From assembly GCF_030272615.1 (NCBI RefSeq), contig NC_081411.1:832244160-832308159 (forward strand): a DNA stretch of 64,000 nt, given 5' to 3'. How positions within the stretch are numbered: the stretch's first letter is position 1; each line of letters opens with the position of its first letter. Below the pieces are notes generated by a model that did not search any database, was not told where the DNA came from, and saw only the letters and a list, made by a program, of their open reading frames with translations. The DNA is from Cryptomeria japonica. Its lineage: Eukaryota; Streptophyta; Pinopsida; Cupressales; Cupressaceae. Of this stretch, positions 12,690-24,931 are shown piece by piece. A program made the position numbers and the translations under genes.

Positions 12690-15134
12690 ATGGTATCTAA
12701 TAGTTCAAGTTCATCTAGTTCATCTGCAACTATCTTTTAAAGAGAAATTCCTAGGCTTGTTGGAACAAATTACAAAGTATGGAAGATTCAGTTGGAGACT
12801 TATCTAAGATGTCTTGGTAAGGAAAACTGGGAGATCACTGAGAATGGTGTAACCCCTTTTAATCCAGCATCTGACAATCCTCCTCCAACAAAATTGGATA
12901 AGGAGTTTGAGAATGATTGTAGAGATAGACAAGCCCTCTTATGTGCACTTTCTGATCAATAAATAATGAGATTGATTAATAAATCAACAACAAAAGCTAT
13001 ATGTGATAAGTTGGAGACTCTAAATGAAGGCGACCCTACTGTTAAGATTGCTAAACTTGATGGTTACCGGGTGAGATATGAAAATTTAAAGATGGAAGAA
13101 GATGAAAGGATTACTGCATTTATGGAAAGGGTAAATGAAATTGTCATGGGAATTCAATGTTGTGGTGGATCTCTGAGTGAAGATGAAATAGTTTATAAAG
13201 TTCTGAGAGCTTTACCACTGGCTTATAAGATGAAGGCTACTACAATTAATGAATTGAGAACAATGACAAATACTTCTGTCAATAGGGATACCTTGGTTGG
13301 GAAATTATCATCTTTTGAGCTTGAAGAATTTGGACCTTTTGGAGTTGTGAAATATGAACCTGCTTTTCATGTATTTACATCATCAACCGACAAGCAAGAT
13401 TGGAAAGCTTTGTATGCAAAGGAATTGGAAGATATGAAGAGGGAAGATGAAGAATTTGAGAAACTTGAAGCCCTATTTGCTAGAAGAGTACCTAAAGGAC
13501 TGGTAGGAAGTAAGTATGAAGGAAAATCACCCTTTAAATGTTTTGCATGTAATAAGATAGGTCATTTTGCATATAGATGTCCTGAAAGGAATTCAAGAGT
13601 TGAAGAAAGAGCTAGAAGATATTTTAAGCCTAACCTTGAATATCAGAACAAGCATAAGTATAGGAGAAAAAAAGAAAAATCATGTTACTTTGCTGATGAG
13701 GAAGGTGTGACTGATTCTGATGATGAACAACCACAAGACTCTGCTAGTGGTTCCAACAATGGAAAGGAATGAGTGTTCCTGGCTATCAAGAAAGAAGATC
13801 TGGTACTGGAAGAGAATATATCTAAAGAAAAGTCCCTTGTTTCTAAAATTGAAGATAAGAATGAATGGGTAATAGATAGTGGATGTTCACATCATATGAT
13901 TGGAGATAAAATGAAGTTTCTATCTTTGCAAGAATTTGATGACGGTCTGGTTAGATTTGGAGATGATAAAGCATGCATGATCAAAGGAAGAGGAACCATA
14001 TCATTAGATGGTAAGAACAATATTGATAATGTTTATTATGTTGAAGGTTTAAGGCATAATCTTTTGAGTGTAGGATAGTTGGTGGATAAGGGATTTCAAT
14101 TACAATTCAAGGATGGAAAATGCAAGATCATTAATAGATCTGGATTGGAGATTGCTACCAGCGGTACTCAGACAAAAGGTAATATATTTCATTTGAATTC
14201 TGGTGAGAAGACATGTTTGATTGCACAAATTGATGAGAGTTGGATTTGGCATAAAAGGCTATGTCATGTGAATTTTGATTGCATGGTCAAGATCAGTTCA
14301 ACTAAGGCAGTTAGAGATACACCTAAGATTGTGAAGCCCTATAATTCAGTATGTAAGGAATGTCAAATGGGAAAACAAGTCAAAACCTCTTTTAAGAGTA
14401 TACAAGACAAATCTAATTATGTTCTTGATCTTATCCATGCTGATTTGTGTGGTCCTGCTAGAATCAAAAGTTTTCAAGGTGATAGATATTTTATGCTAAT
14501 GATTTATGATTATTCTAGAATGATGTGGGTTACTTTTCTAAGGGAGAAATATGAGGCTTTTGAAAATTTTAAAATATTGAAAGATAAGGTTGAAACTGAG
14601 ACAAGATTGAAGATTAAGTGCTTAAGGCTAGATCATAGTGGAGAATTCACATTCGGTGAGTTTAATAACTTTTTTGAGAAGCATGGCATAAGGAGACAAT
14701 TTTTTGCTCCCCGGATACCTCAGCAAAATGAAGTTGTGGAAAAAAAGAACAAAACTATCTTGGATGCTTCTAGAACCATGATGATGGAAGCTAATCTATC
14801 TCATATGTACTGGAGAGAAGTAGTGAGCACAACAACAATTTATAAATTCAACAGAGTTCATATCAAAGGAGAAACCGGTAAGACACCTTATGAGTTATGG
14901 TTTGGTAATACACCTATAGTTAAGTACTTCAAAATATTTGGTAGTAAATGTTATAACAAAAGAGATGATTTCATTGGCAAGTTTGATCCTAGATGTGATG
15001 AAGGAATGTTTCTTGGTTATTCTAATGAAAGCAAAGCATATAGATGTTATAACAAAAGTTTGCAGAGAATTGTGGAGAGCACTAATGTCAAGGTGGATGA
15101 ACATAATAGAAGTCAAATAAAAATTTATGAGTAA
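12690..15134 (+). pseudogene. Copia gag, protease and integrase
   Basis: One frame from the ATG at 12690 with in-frame stops at 12738, 12960, 13770, 14076 and 15132. Domains in order: UBN2-like gag (12750-13330), CCHC zinc knuckle CFACNKIGHFAYRC (about 13539-13580), protease with the intact DSG triad at 13875-13883, GAG-pre-integrase HHCC region (about 14230-14380), and integrase core with HADLCGP (near 14438), LDHSGEF (near 14630) and a PQQNEVVEKKNKT glutamate box (near 14718). Most stops are single-base changes, so decay is moderate. Confidence 0.88.
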
Positions 15135-15359
15135 GAACCGACAGTGGAAATGATCATAACTGAACCGTAACAAAATGCTAAACCAATTACTCCGGCAGTA
15201 TCATAAAATTCAATAGTAACTGAAGATCAGGGAACAGGAACAGAAAGTCAGAAGACTCCTAGGTATATAAGGTTGAATCATTCAGAAGATCAAATCATTG
15301 GGGATAAGAACAAAGGAGTGATGACAAGAATAAGATTGGCACTGATGAGGTATGTTTAA

Positions 15360-16909
15360 TCTCTCAAGTTGAACTGGTATCAGTAACTAAAGCATGTAAA
15401 GATGAATGTTGGATGAAAGATATGGAAGAAGAATTAGATTGGATATAAAATAATAACATATGGATTTTAGTTCACCAACCTAAAAATAAAAATGTTATTG
15501 GAACTAAATGGGTTTTTAGGAATAAATTAAATGAAGTTGGACAAGTTGTGAGGAAAAAAGATAGATTGGTTTGTAAAGGATATTCTCAGAAGGAAGGAAT
15601 TGATTATGGTGAAACCTTTGCACCTATAGCTAGGATTAAAGTTGTAAGATTATTTTTTGCCTATGGTGCACATAAAAACTACAAGGTTTATCAGATGGAT
15701 GTTAAGTGTGCTTTTTTGAATGGGGATCTTGATGAGGAAGTTTATATTGAGCAACTTGATGGATTTTCATTTTCAGATGATACAAACATGGTTTGCAATT
15801 TAAAGAAAGCCTTATATGGATTGAAACAGGCACCTAGAGCTTGGTATGCAAGGTTGGACAAATATCTTTTAAAACTTGGTTTCACTAAAGGTCATGTTGA
15901 CAATAATCTGTATTATAAAGTCACTGATGATGATATAATGATTATTGAGGTCTTTTTTGATGACATCATTTTTGGAGGTGAAGATAAGTTGTGCATGGAA
16001 TTTTCTAATAATATGGAGAATGAATTTGAGATGTCTAGGATTGGGGAAATGAAATTTTTCTTAGGTTTGCAGATTACTCAGATTGATAAAGGTATTTTCA
16101 TCTGTCAAACTAAGTATGCTAGAGAGTTGTTGAAGAAATTTGGTATGGAAAATTCTAAACCAGTTAGTACTCCTATGGTTACGAGTGAGAAATTGACAAA
16201 GAAAGATGACTCAACACCGATAAATCCTACAAGATATAAGTCTATGATTGGAGGTCTACTATATTTGACTTAGACTAGATCGGATATAATGAATGCAGTT
16301 TGCATTGCATCAAGATATCAAAGTGATCCTAGAGAAAATCATGAGAGTGCGGTGAAAAGTATTTTTAGGTACTTACAAGGAACATCTAGATATGGTCTGT
16401 GGTATCCTAAAGATAATGACTTTACTTTATGTGCATATACCGATGCAGATTGGGCAGGTGATGTTGATGATTGGAAAAGCACTTTCGGTGGAGCTTTCTT
16501 TCTTGAAAAGAAACTTATTTCATGGATCAACAAGAAACAGTCATGTACTTCCTTATCTACTGTTGAAGCTGAGTATATTATTGCTGCTACTAACTGTACA
16601 CAAGTTCTATGGAAGAAGAAAATGTTAAAGGACATAAAAGTGCATTGCAATGAACCGGTAGTTATTCACTGTGATAACTCTAAGTTGCTATAGACATATC
16701 AAAGAATTCGGTATTCCACTCTAAGACAAAGCACATATCTATCAAGTATAACTTTTTGAAGGAAAAGGTGGAAGAAAATGAAGTTAGATTGGTTTATGTG
16801 AACACTAAAGAGCAGATTGCAGACATCTTCACTAAACCTTTGCCTAAAGAATCATTTGAGTACCTCAGAGACAAATCAGGGGTTTCTGCCCCTCTGGTAT
16901 AAAATTGAT
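15360..16909 (+). pseudogene. Copia reverse transcriptase and RNase H
   Basis: In a different frame from gag-integrase, so at least one frameshift lies between 15134 and 15548. RT motifs: [11 protein letters not shown] near 15690, [11 protein letters not shown] near 15817, and catalytic FFDDIIFGG near 15954 (usually YVDDIIFGS). A TAG at 16271-16273 interrupts. RNase H has TDADWAGD near 16441 and LSTVEAEY near 16555. A further shift near 16690 precedes the C-terminal ADIFTKPLP segment. The product would be non-functional without repair. Confidence 0.88.
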
Positions 16910-17276
16910 TGATGCTATTTGGCATCAGTCTGATATGCATTATCAGAGCTATTATTCATTCTAGATTGATGTGGTGATGCTACTACTCAGGGGGAGTAGT
17001 TAGTCTTGTGATTCAGTGGTTTATGATTTTGCTTTGATATTTATTTCAAATCTTTGGCATTGATGTCAAAGGGGGAGAGATATTCATCTGAAAAAATTAA
17101 GGAGTTATATATATTAGGGGGAGAAATTTGTAGAACTTAACTATGATATTATCTATAGGGAGAGTATGGATAAGAACTTCATTTCTATATTCTTGTATGG
17201 GAGATTTGTTTGGTATTTCTTGGCACTTGGATGGTTTTTCACATCTAGTGTTGTCATCAATGCCAAAGGGGGAGAT
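16910..17276 (+). other. Polypurine-tract array of the plus Copia
   Basis: Five purine runs in about 300 bp: TCAGGGGGAGTAG near 16988, AAAGGGGGAGAG near 17068, TAGGGGGAGAAA near 17115, TAGGGAGAG near 17156 and AAAGGGGGAGAT ending at the LTR. Two are preceded by GATGTCAA or AATGCC words. Confidence 0.7.
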
Positions 17277-18196
17277 TGTTGGTAATTTGGAGGAATTGAT
17301 TATGTGTTGCATTGATATTTTGGCTTCTAGTAAGGATTTGGGATGCTGATGGTGATTATGTTCAAGCCTTGACTGATTGGGATCATTGATTTAGCGTGTG
17401 TGGACCTAAATTGGATCCGGTGCTATCTAGATTATGGATCGGCTTAATGTAACGTGTTGTTGAAACTTCTCGATGTGTTTCTGGGATGACTTATGGGTTG
17501 GATGATATTTGTTTGGCCTCAGGCCGACATGTTTTATAATTATGCAACAGGTTTTATTGTCTGGGTGGCCGATCTAATTGTTTAAGGTCTAGGGTTTGTA
17601 TATATATATGTATGATCTCATTGTAGATCAAGGTATGCAAGTGAATAATGTTATAATCATTCATGCAGAGGATTTGGTCAATCATAGGTGATCGAGTTGG
17701 GTTTATGCAATAGGTTTAAGACCTCTAGTATTGAGCTTAACTGAAACTATACTCAGGAATATGAGATGCTATTATTGCAGTTCATTCTTCCTTCCGGATT
17801 GTAGTATGGATTTCTTATATAGTCAGTAAGACTCCTTTTGTAATGAGAAGTGTTCTCTAGGCTATTGGTCTTCCTTCAAGTGTAGGCCCCTTAATTTTAA
17901 TCACATACTTACTGTATAAGTATTATCTGACTATGGGTAGGCTTCCCACTGCAATTTTTTCTTTTACCGGGTTTTCCACGTACAAATCTTGGTGTCATGT
18001 GGATGGTAACTATTCTCTAATTGTTGGTTGTGCTTAATTGGTATATCTGTTATTTCAATAATTGGTTTATATATTCTGGTATTGATCTTATGTGTTCCAG
18101 TAATAAGGTTTTAAATTCTTAAGTTTTCGATAATCTGGTGACAACTGATTCACCCCCCCCTCTCAATTGTCCTCCAGTTATTTGAACTGTCTAACA
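17277..18196 (+). repeat. 3' LTR of the plus Copia (920 bp)
   Basis: Starts TGTTGGTAATTTGG after the purine tract and ends CTAACA. It lacks the 302 bp present in the 5' LTR; the junction TTTTG|GCTTCTAG matches both sides of the extra segment. Confidence 0.9.
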
Positions 18197-18420
18197 ACAT
18201 AATATCATATGCATCCATACATACATGCATAAAAACATAAAAGTTCCATTTACAAGGGTTGAATCAATCTCTATCTCTCTATATATATCAGAATGTTTGT
18301 CAAAGAATACATGTATAATTATATCAATATATACATCATATGGTACATCATGAATGAAAAAATAGGGTGCAAAAAATTAATACAATAAATACATCATGTG
18401 TATGGTACATAAAAAATAAC
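18197..18420. other. Tat A 3' non-coding region, continued
   Basis: Resumes the ACATA/CATAC-rich sequence that stops at 11409. No gene seen. Confidence 0.5.
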
Positions 18421-20560
18421 TTCATCTCATATGGATCAACCTGTGTCAAAATATTCTAGGGGGACTAAGCTAGTCCTTGAACTACAGGTCCTTGTCCCTA
18501 ATCCTATCCCTGCAATCCCCATGTGGATCCTAATGTTGAACCTGTGCTATGCCCACCGGTCTACATGTGGGTCCTCTTTCTCAATCTGTCAGTGCTTTGA
18601 CAGGATCTCCCTGTTCCTCCACTAGACCCCCACTGTGAGATGAGCTCGATCCTCTTGTTCTAGGTGACATAGTGTAGATCTCCCTCTCTTCGAGAGAGAC
18701 AACTCTCTCGTATTGGCACCTATACTATCCGACCTGGTGGGAAGTGCCTCTATCTCTACCAGCTAGCACTTAATCATACTTATTAGGACAGCCTCTCCTC
18801 CACCAACTTAGCGTTTTGCCTCATCTCTCTCCCTCTGATATTGGGCAACTGTCTCCTCCATCTAACATTGTGCATGCTCCATGATGTCTCTTACAGGTAT
18901 GTTTGTATCCCTCTCTTGGACCAGTCTATCCTACTCTGCTTGGAGCTGTACCCAAGATTTCTCTATAGTATCCCTCTCCTATTAGAGGTTATCTTTCTCA
19001 ATGATGACTATCTAGACTCTCTCCTCTTCCTTGGCCATGACCTCTTGGAGAGACTGAATCCGTGCAATTGGATCTAGGGGTTCTACCAATCCCTCTCCTC
19101 TCTTTTCTCTCCTTTTCCCTTGGGGCTGCACCTGTCTTAGTGTGCTCCTCCCCTATCCCTGTGTTGGTGCTAGTGTAGATGTTGGTGCATCCACATCCAT
19201 ACATTGAGCCCCATCTCCCCCTATCCCTAGATCCTCTACTCCTAACCTTTGCTATCCCCCTCCTGGCTAGCATAGCTTGCACTACTAGAATCCCCCTCGC
19301 TCTCTATATCACTATCGTTATTGTTGCCTCTGCTTTGCCCAAGGCCAACTGGTATGCATTTAGTCTCATGCCCTTAGTGTGTGCCTCTGTCCTCCTACTC
19401 CCTAGTGGGGCCAACCCTTCTTTGCCGATCATAGTAAGCTTGTCTTGCATCCACCATGTGGTGTATTCATTTGTAACCCCCAAATCTGTAGCACCTGCTC
19501 TCAAGTCACATGTTGTGGGCACCAATAAAGTCCATTGATCAATAAGGGTCTATCTCCCCTCGAAAAGTGGCCCAAATTCTACAACCCGTTCCTTGGTAAT
19601 TCTCTTGAATCTATGAGGAGCCTTTGGTCTATCCTAAACAAAACCTAACCACTGTCAGACGCTATTGGGTCTATATCTCTCTATGACATGCTCTTCTCTC
19701 TGATAATATATATAGGTGTAATAACATATGGAATATGAAATGGATCCTCTGGCTAACCTACTAATCCCATGTATGGCCACCAGGTAATATGTGTAGCATC
19801 TAGTCTGTCTAAAATGACCCTCTAGTGGTCAACATCCTCAATTTCCTTGTAGTGTAGTTCATTTGTGTAACTGTATACAACTTGAAATTCTACTGCTTGA
19901 TATGCCCTCCCTACTATCCAGGTCACCGCAATGTTCTCCCATGCCCATACTTGGAGTAGTGTCACATATCCATAACTGCAACCCTAATGGTAGCATATCT
20001 GGTAGAGCTCTCTATACAACTCTGTCAACACTAGTGTGCCCCAGGCCATTGACCAACCTCTATAAATCACATCTATACAAACCTGGATCATCCTTAATAC
20101 CACTAATCTATTGCCTCAGTCTGGTAGAATGAAGTCGCTCATAAGTGCACACACAAAGAAGTAAATCCACCTATCTAGAGGTGCCTATTGCAGTACTTGA
20201 TCCAAGGATAACTACCCATGTCATAATTGCACTCCAACTCCCACCAATCTTTAGATTGCGTCATCTGGATGTGCCATCTCTACAATCACATGGACATCCT
20301 TGATTGACGTTCTGAGGATGCGATAGACATGCTCACCCATCACCATCATCTCTCTTGTCGAAAGATGAAAGGTGAAGGTGTCTCTCCTCCATCTCTTCGC
20401 TAGTGTAGTCAACATGGCCATATGTGACTGGATGTGTGGCATTTGCATCAAGTGTCCCAATCCAATCACATCAATCCTCGTCCACTCTACAGCTCCAAAT
20501 CCCTCAACAACTTAGAGAATCGATGATCGCCTCTCCCGACTGACCAAGATGCCCATGTAC
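18420..20560 (-). pseudogene. Antisense plant mobile domain (PMD) gene of Tat A, decayed
   Basis: The clearest part is 20251-20545 on minus. A segment SRERRSSIL, then GLGHLMQMP, then LTTLAKRWRRDTFTFHL and VYRIL lines up in order with SRERFPST, GLKHVLYVP, LTALAERWHSETCTFHL and VYRIL in the better-preserved PMD gene at 41189-43990. The rest (18420-20250) is open in short pieces, proline- or charge-rich, and consistent with the degraded C-terminal part. Orientation and place (antisense, between pol and the 3' LTR) are the same in both elements. No activity is expected. Confidence 0.7.
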
Positions 20561-21536
20561 CACTACATCTAAGAAAACCAACATGTTAGAGCTTTTTCCT
20601 CTATCTATTCTCTTTCTTCCTAGTTCCTCATCCCGCACTTTTTCTTTTCTTCTCACAATCCTACCATTTTGGTCATTTTCCTCCTTTCCTAATCAAGGGA
20701 ACACATTCTTGTTAATCCTTGGATTATAGGAATGCATTCCCTCTATCCTATTCCGTGAACCTGCCATCGCGGGATTGTGATACAACGAACCACAACTATG
20801 CACTATCTTTTTCCCCTTTGCCTGGTGGTGGGATTGCAATCATGCTAGCCCGATGACCATAGGATTGCATTCTCGCTATCCCAATATGTGAACCCATCAC
20901 CGCAGGATTGCATTCCCAAACTCGTCTAATCCAACCTATGCTACCCTAAACCCATTGTCTAGCACTAGCAGCAGGAACACATTCCTACCGCTTTGGTTCA
21001 CATTCCAACGGTTCACAAATTGGTGGAAATTTTATTTTTACACTTTCTAATTCTAATTAAAGTACCAAAATCGAAAGTAAGGTTTTAGTTTTCAAGCATA
21101 CCTCATGATCGGGCCGTTAAGTCTTCTTGACACTCACCACTACGTTTGCATGGTGCCTCAAAGTCTCCCTCTCTACCATTTTGTTCACTGCTCTCGATGC
21201 TCTAGAATGTGTTATGAATATGCAAAGGGGCTTTCAGTCGCTCTAATTTCTCTCTCATGTGCAGTGAAATTGAATAGGAAAATTTCAAATTCACTAATAT
21301 AAGGCCTTCTAAAGCTCTATTTTCACTGTCCTAGTCCCTTTGGGACCATTTTTTTCTCTCCTCATTTCTTCCTATGATTGCCAATTTGAGTGATGTCTTC
21401 ACCTGCTAATCCTGTTTCTTGTCATTTTCCCTTTCGTCCTCCTGGGGCATTTTCTCGGTCTTTGTTTCTTGCGTTGTCAGTATCTTTCGGGCTTCACACT
21501 GACACTATTTTAGCGCTACTACGAAGAGGAAAAAAA
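20561..21536 (-). other. Region matching the PMD-gene intron and 5' end in Tat A; degenerate repeat
   Basis: By position this corresponds to the intron and first exon of the young copy. From about 20690 to 21015 a motif near RGGATTGCATTC recurs every 40-90 bp (near 20733, 20826, 20863 and 20903, plus weaker ones). A possible donor on minus (GAG|GTATGC, near 21103) is present, but I cannot recover a clean first exon. The stretch ends in a short purine tract (GAAGAGGAAAAAA) before the LTR. Confidence 0.4.
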
Positions 21537-22223
21537 TGTAGATCCCTAAATTTGATTAATTGATTAGTTATCCCGAGCGCCTTTAATTAAATAATTACAC
21601 AATATTTAATTAATTAGGGTTCCTTCCTTCTAGCTAATTAATTTTATTAATTATGCTATAGTCTCCTTTTAATTAATTATTTGATAATCATAGGTCAATT
21701 AATTAATTAAATTTGATCCCTTCTTCTATTAAATACACCAATTAAATAATTTGATTATTTAATTCATTTTGACTTTTCCTCTTAATTCCCTCATACAATT
21801 AATTAATTAATTAATTATATTTTCCCACATGTCTCCTAGTTCTAACCCTCATTTAACTCTTTTCCTAACCTTACCCACCTAGCTAACATAGGTTTTAGTT
21901 AACCTTATCCTCTTTCCCTCACCATATGTGTCCAAATTCCCAAAATATCCTAAATTTCTTAGAATTTGGGGAAATTTCCTAAAATTTGGGAAAATATCCT
22001 AATTACCTTAACATTTGGAAATATCTCCTATTTTGAATGGACATTTCCTATTTGGGTGTCTCTCTCCCAAATAGGCATGTGTCCTCAAGGACACATGTCA
22101 TTCCTTCCCATGACACTTATCTTTCTTAAGGACACATGCCATTTCTATCCATGAAACTTGCCTTTCTCAGGGACAAGTGTCTCATTTTCATGCCTCCTCA
22201 TTGTGTGTGTGAAAAAGTGAACC
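21537..22223 (+). repeat. Start of the 3' LTR of Tat A
   Basis: Begins TGTAGATCCC directly after a purine tract, like TGTAGACACT in the young element, followed by the same style of TTAATTAA/AATTAAATAA palindromic AT-rich sequence and then a C-rich ...CCCACATGTCTCC... part. Its right end is not clear because a minus-oriented LTR begins at 22224. Confidence 0.55.
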
Positions 22224-23363
22224 TGTAGCTGCAAGCACAACACTTTAATTAAGTCATTATATGCATGGTTAGTAATCAATAATCAATAAGAAATAAACCA
22301 TAGCAAAGCGACTAATTGCCTTCTAATAGATGCGAGTATAAGATTGCTCTCAGATTTTTATAAGCAATACCAGTGACTAGACTACACCAAGACGAAGGAT
22401 TTAATCTATATGATATTAAGCTATATGGATGCAAGATGGATGAATAATTCAAGCAATAATAACCAATTTAAGCAATAATGGATGCAAGCAATAACAAATG
22501 TAAAATGGATGCAAGTAATCTAAAAAAGCACAATGATTTCAATGACTCCAGAGCGAAATTAGCGTGATAATAATCTCCAAGCGTGTTCTAAAAAATCTCT
22601 AGGGTGAATTGGAATGAGAGTTGAAGATTGAATTTATAGAGAATCACAAAAAGCTCAATTTAGGATTAATTGAAAATAATTGAGAAATCGGGTTGAGTTA
22701 ACCTTGAGATAGATTCCGATTATAGTTTAATTGAAATGCATTCAAATTAGAAGTCCAAGTTGCATTGGAAAATAATAATAAATTAATTCCATGCACATCT
22801 GATAAAAATAGATAACTCCATGCACATATTTGATTCATTCAAGAAAAAGGTCTTTTCAATGCAACTGAACTTCTTTTTCTGAAAAGCTTTGAGTTCCAAT
22901 TTTAGAGAATAATTCAATAATTCAATTAAATTACTTTTCTGATTTCAAGTTCTAAATTTAGAAAAAGAAATAGTATCTCAAGTTTGATTTCTCTCTTAAT
23001 TCAATTCTTTTTTTGATTTTTGTTTTGTTTCAATTCAACTCTTTGTAATAAATTAATTCATCTTTTGTAATAAATTAATCCTTTTTGCATGATCGAATGG
23101 CAAATTTATTAATTTAATTAAATATGCAAAGATATTTAATAAATTAAAATGGGATAATTGATCAAAATGATATTCTTGGAAATTATTTGATTAATTAAAT
23201 CAATATTTAATTAATGTTGAGTAGTTGATTTGCCATGTGATTTTTGATAATTAAAGAATTAATAATGTGCTCAAGATTAATTTAATTGCCTTTGGTTAGG
23301 ACCTTGTTGATGTTGTCGAGATTAGGGGCCTGTGATTTAGATGAACAATTTTAGGGTATTACA
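22224..23363 (-). repeat. Minus-oriented Tat-type LTR (possible solo LTR)
   Basis: Read on minus it starts TGTAATACCCTAAAA and ends GCTACA, 1,140 bp. This is close in length and start to the minus solo LTR at 24020-27695 once its insert is removed (about 1,132 bp, TGTAGACACCTAAAA). Both contain ATCTGAGAGC near the 3' part. The flanks GAACC and ATCAT do not match, so an ordinary solo LTR with a target duplication is not shown. Confidence 0.5.
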
Positions 23364-23864
23364 ATCATGTCCAATTCTAGCTTATTTAATCCCCTCATTT
23401 TCCTTCACAATCCATCCACTATCATTTTCATACCATCGTAATGCAGAATTTTTCTTACCTTTTGCATAGTCATATCCATTTAGCATACATCCTTGCATCC
23501 CATTTTAGCTTAATCTTCATCTTGCCTTTACCATCATGGAGCGAAACCAAGCATCTATCACATAGCAAGCACACATCAAACCAAATTGAAGGACAAATCT
23601 TCATCAAAAGGAGCTATTAAGTTTGCATTTTCTTGCTCATTAATTACATTTTTAGTTTTCTTTTTATCGTCCAATCTTGAGTGTTTTTCTTTTTTATTGT
23701 GTGGTTAGATTATTAAATAACTTTCAATCATTTTATTGCTCACATTTTCATGCACACACCCAACAAGACCAAAGTGGACCTCATGTTAATGCCCTTCACC
23801 TACATGGTTGAGAAAACAATCATTCATATAACAATAGTCGACCTCATGGTGCAAATCATAGTCA
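23364..23864 (+). pseudogene. Tat B leader and N-terminal gag, piece 1
   Basis: The last ~130 bp read as a His/Asn/Gln-rich gag N-terminal segment that continues in frame at 28871 and again at 45119 when the inserts are set aside. The first 350 bp are non-coding AT-rich leader-like sequence. No start codon can be assigned confidently. Confidence 0.5.
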
Positions 23865-24773
23865 TGTTGGATATTGCTGAGAAGTTTGCTGGAATGATGT
23901 GTTGTCATTGATGTCAACATATTCTTTTGAGTATTCGAGTGTTGTAGTCAGATTGGATGAGCTGGTTTGTCTAGTGTGTTGTAGATGAGTTGTTGCAGAT
24001 TAAAGAGTTTTGAGATAAGTGTCGCATGTAAAATTCATCATTATTTAATTAGAAGTAATAAGGACATCACAAATCCCTATCTAATCAAAGAATCCTAAAT
24101 AAACCAATGAAATAATGCAAAACAAAGTAATAAAAATATAAAATATTCAATTAAGACTCCCTATCCCATGACTGCATATGGCTTCCATTGTTCTTCTCTT
24201 ATTCGTGGTATGATGGCTCTCAGATATTGCGTTGGTAACCTGCAGTTGACACAAAGATTTAAAGTTCATGATTGTTCGTGATTGTTGAAAATGGAGATTG
24301 AATGCTCAATTTATAGATTATAGGAGAGGATTTATTAAGAGGTGGAACAAAATGATTAGGAGGTGGAACTCAGGTGAGCTCACATGCTAATTGATAGTTG
24401 GACTGCTAATTTGGAGGTGGAACTAAATAGATTGAATTGTTAATTGAGTTAAGTGATTGAGAAAAAAAGTTAACTAATTAATTAATTAAAATAGATGGAA
24501 TTAATTAAAATAGATGGAATAGTTAACTGATTGAAAGTTTTTTGGAAAAAAGCAAAGTGGAAGATATAAACAGGAATTGGAAAGATAATGATTTAATTAA
24601 TTAGTTAATTGAATTAATTAATTTAGCATGTGCTTGCACTTTGACTTTGATTTTCAATTTATTTATTTTTTAATGGTAAGAGCTATCATTAAAGGGGATA
24701 GCACCCTTGCATTAATTTTAAAAGGATTACAAAAAGATATCAAATCCTGATAGCAAGACCACAATCTACATTT

Positions 24774-24861
24774 CTACCCATCCAACCCGCTGTATACATA
24801 ATCTGAAAAGACAATTGCTACCCATCCAACCCCACAGTCTACATTACTACCCATCCAACCC
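24774..24861 (-). repeat. Three copies of a 15-bp motif in the LINE 3' UTR
   Basis: CTACCCATCCAACCC at 24774-24788, 24818-24832 and 24847-24861, two of them followed by a TGTATACATAAT segment. It sits between the 220-codon ORF and the poly(A) end, so it belongs to the LINE 3' UTR. Confidence 0.75.
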
Positions 24862-24931
24862 CTTGTATACATAATTCCGAAGCTTGAACCAATACACCAA
24901 AGGACAGAGCCAAACACAGTCATGATATACA

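Larger units (their letters stand above)
11410..18196 (+). mobile_element. Complete plus-strand Copia LTR retrotransposon inserted in Tat A
   Basis: LTRs at 11410-12632 and 17277-18196 both start TGTT and end CTAACA. A tRNA-iMet-type primer-binding site follows the 5' LTR and a polypurine tract precedes the 3' LTR. Flanks are ACATC on the left and ACATA on the right (4 of 5), the expected 5-bp duplication with one change. The interior holds gag, protease, integrase, RT and RNase H in Copia order, broken by stops and shifts. The insertion splits the 3' non-coding region of Tat A. Confidence 0.9.
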
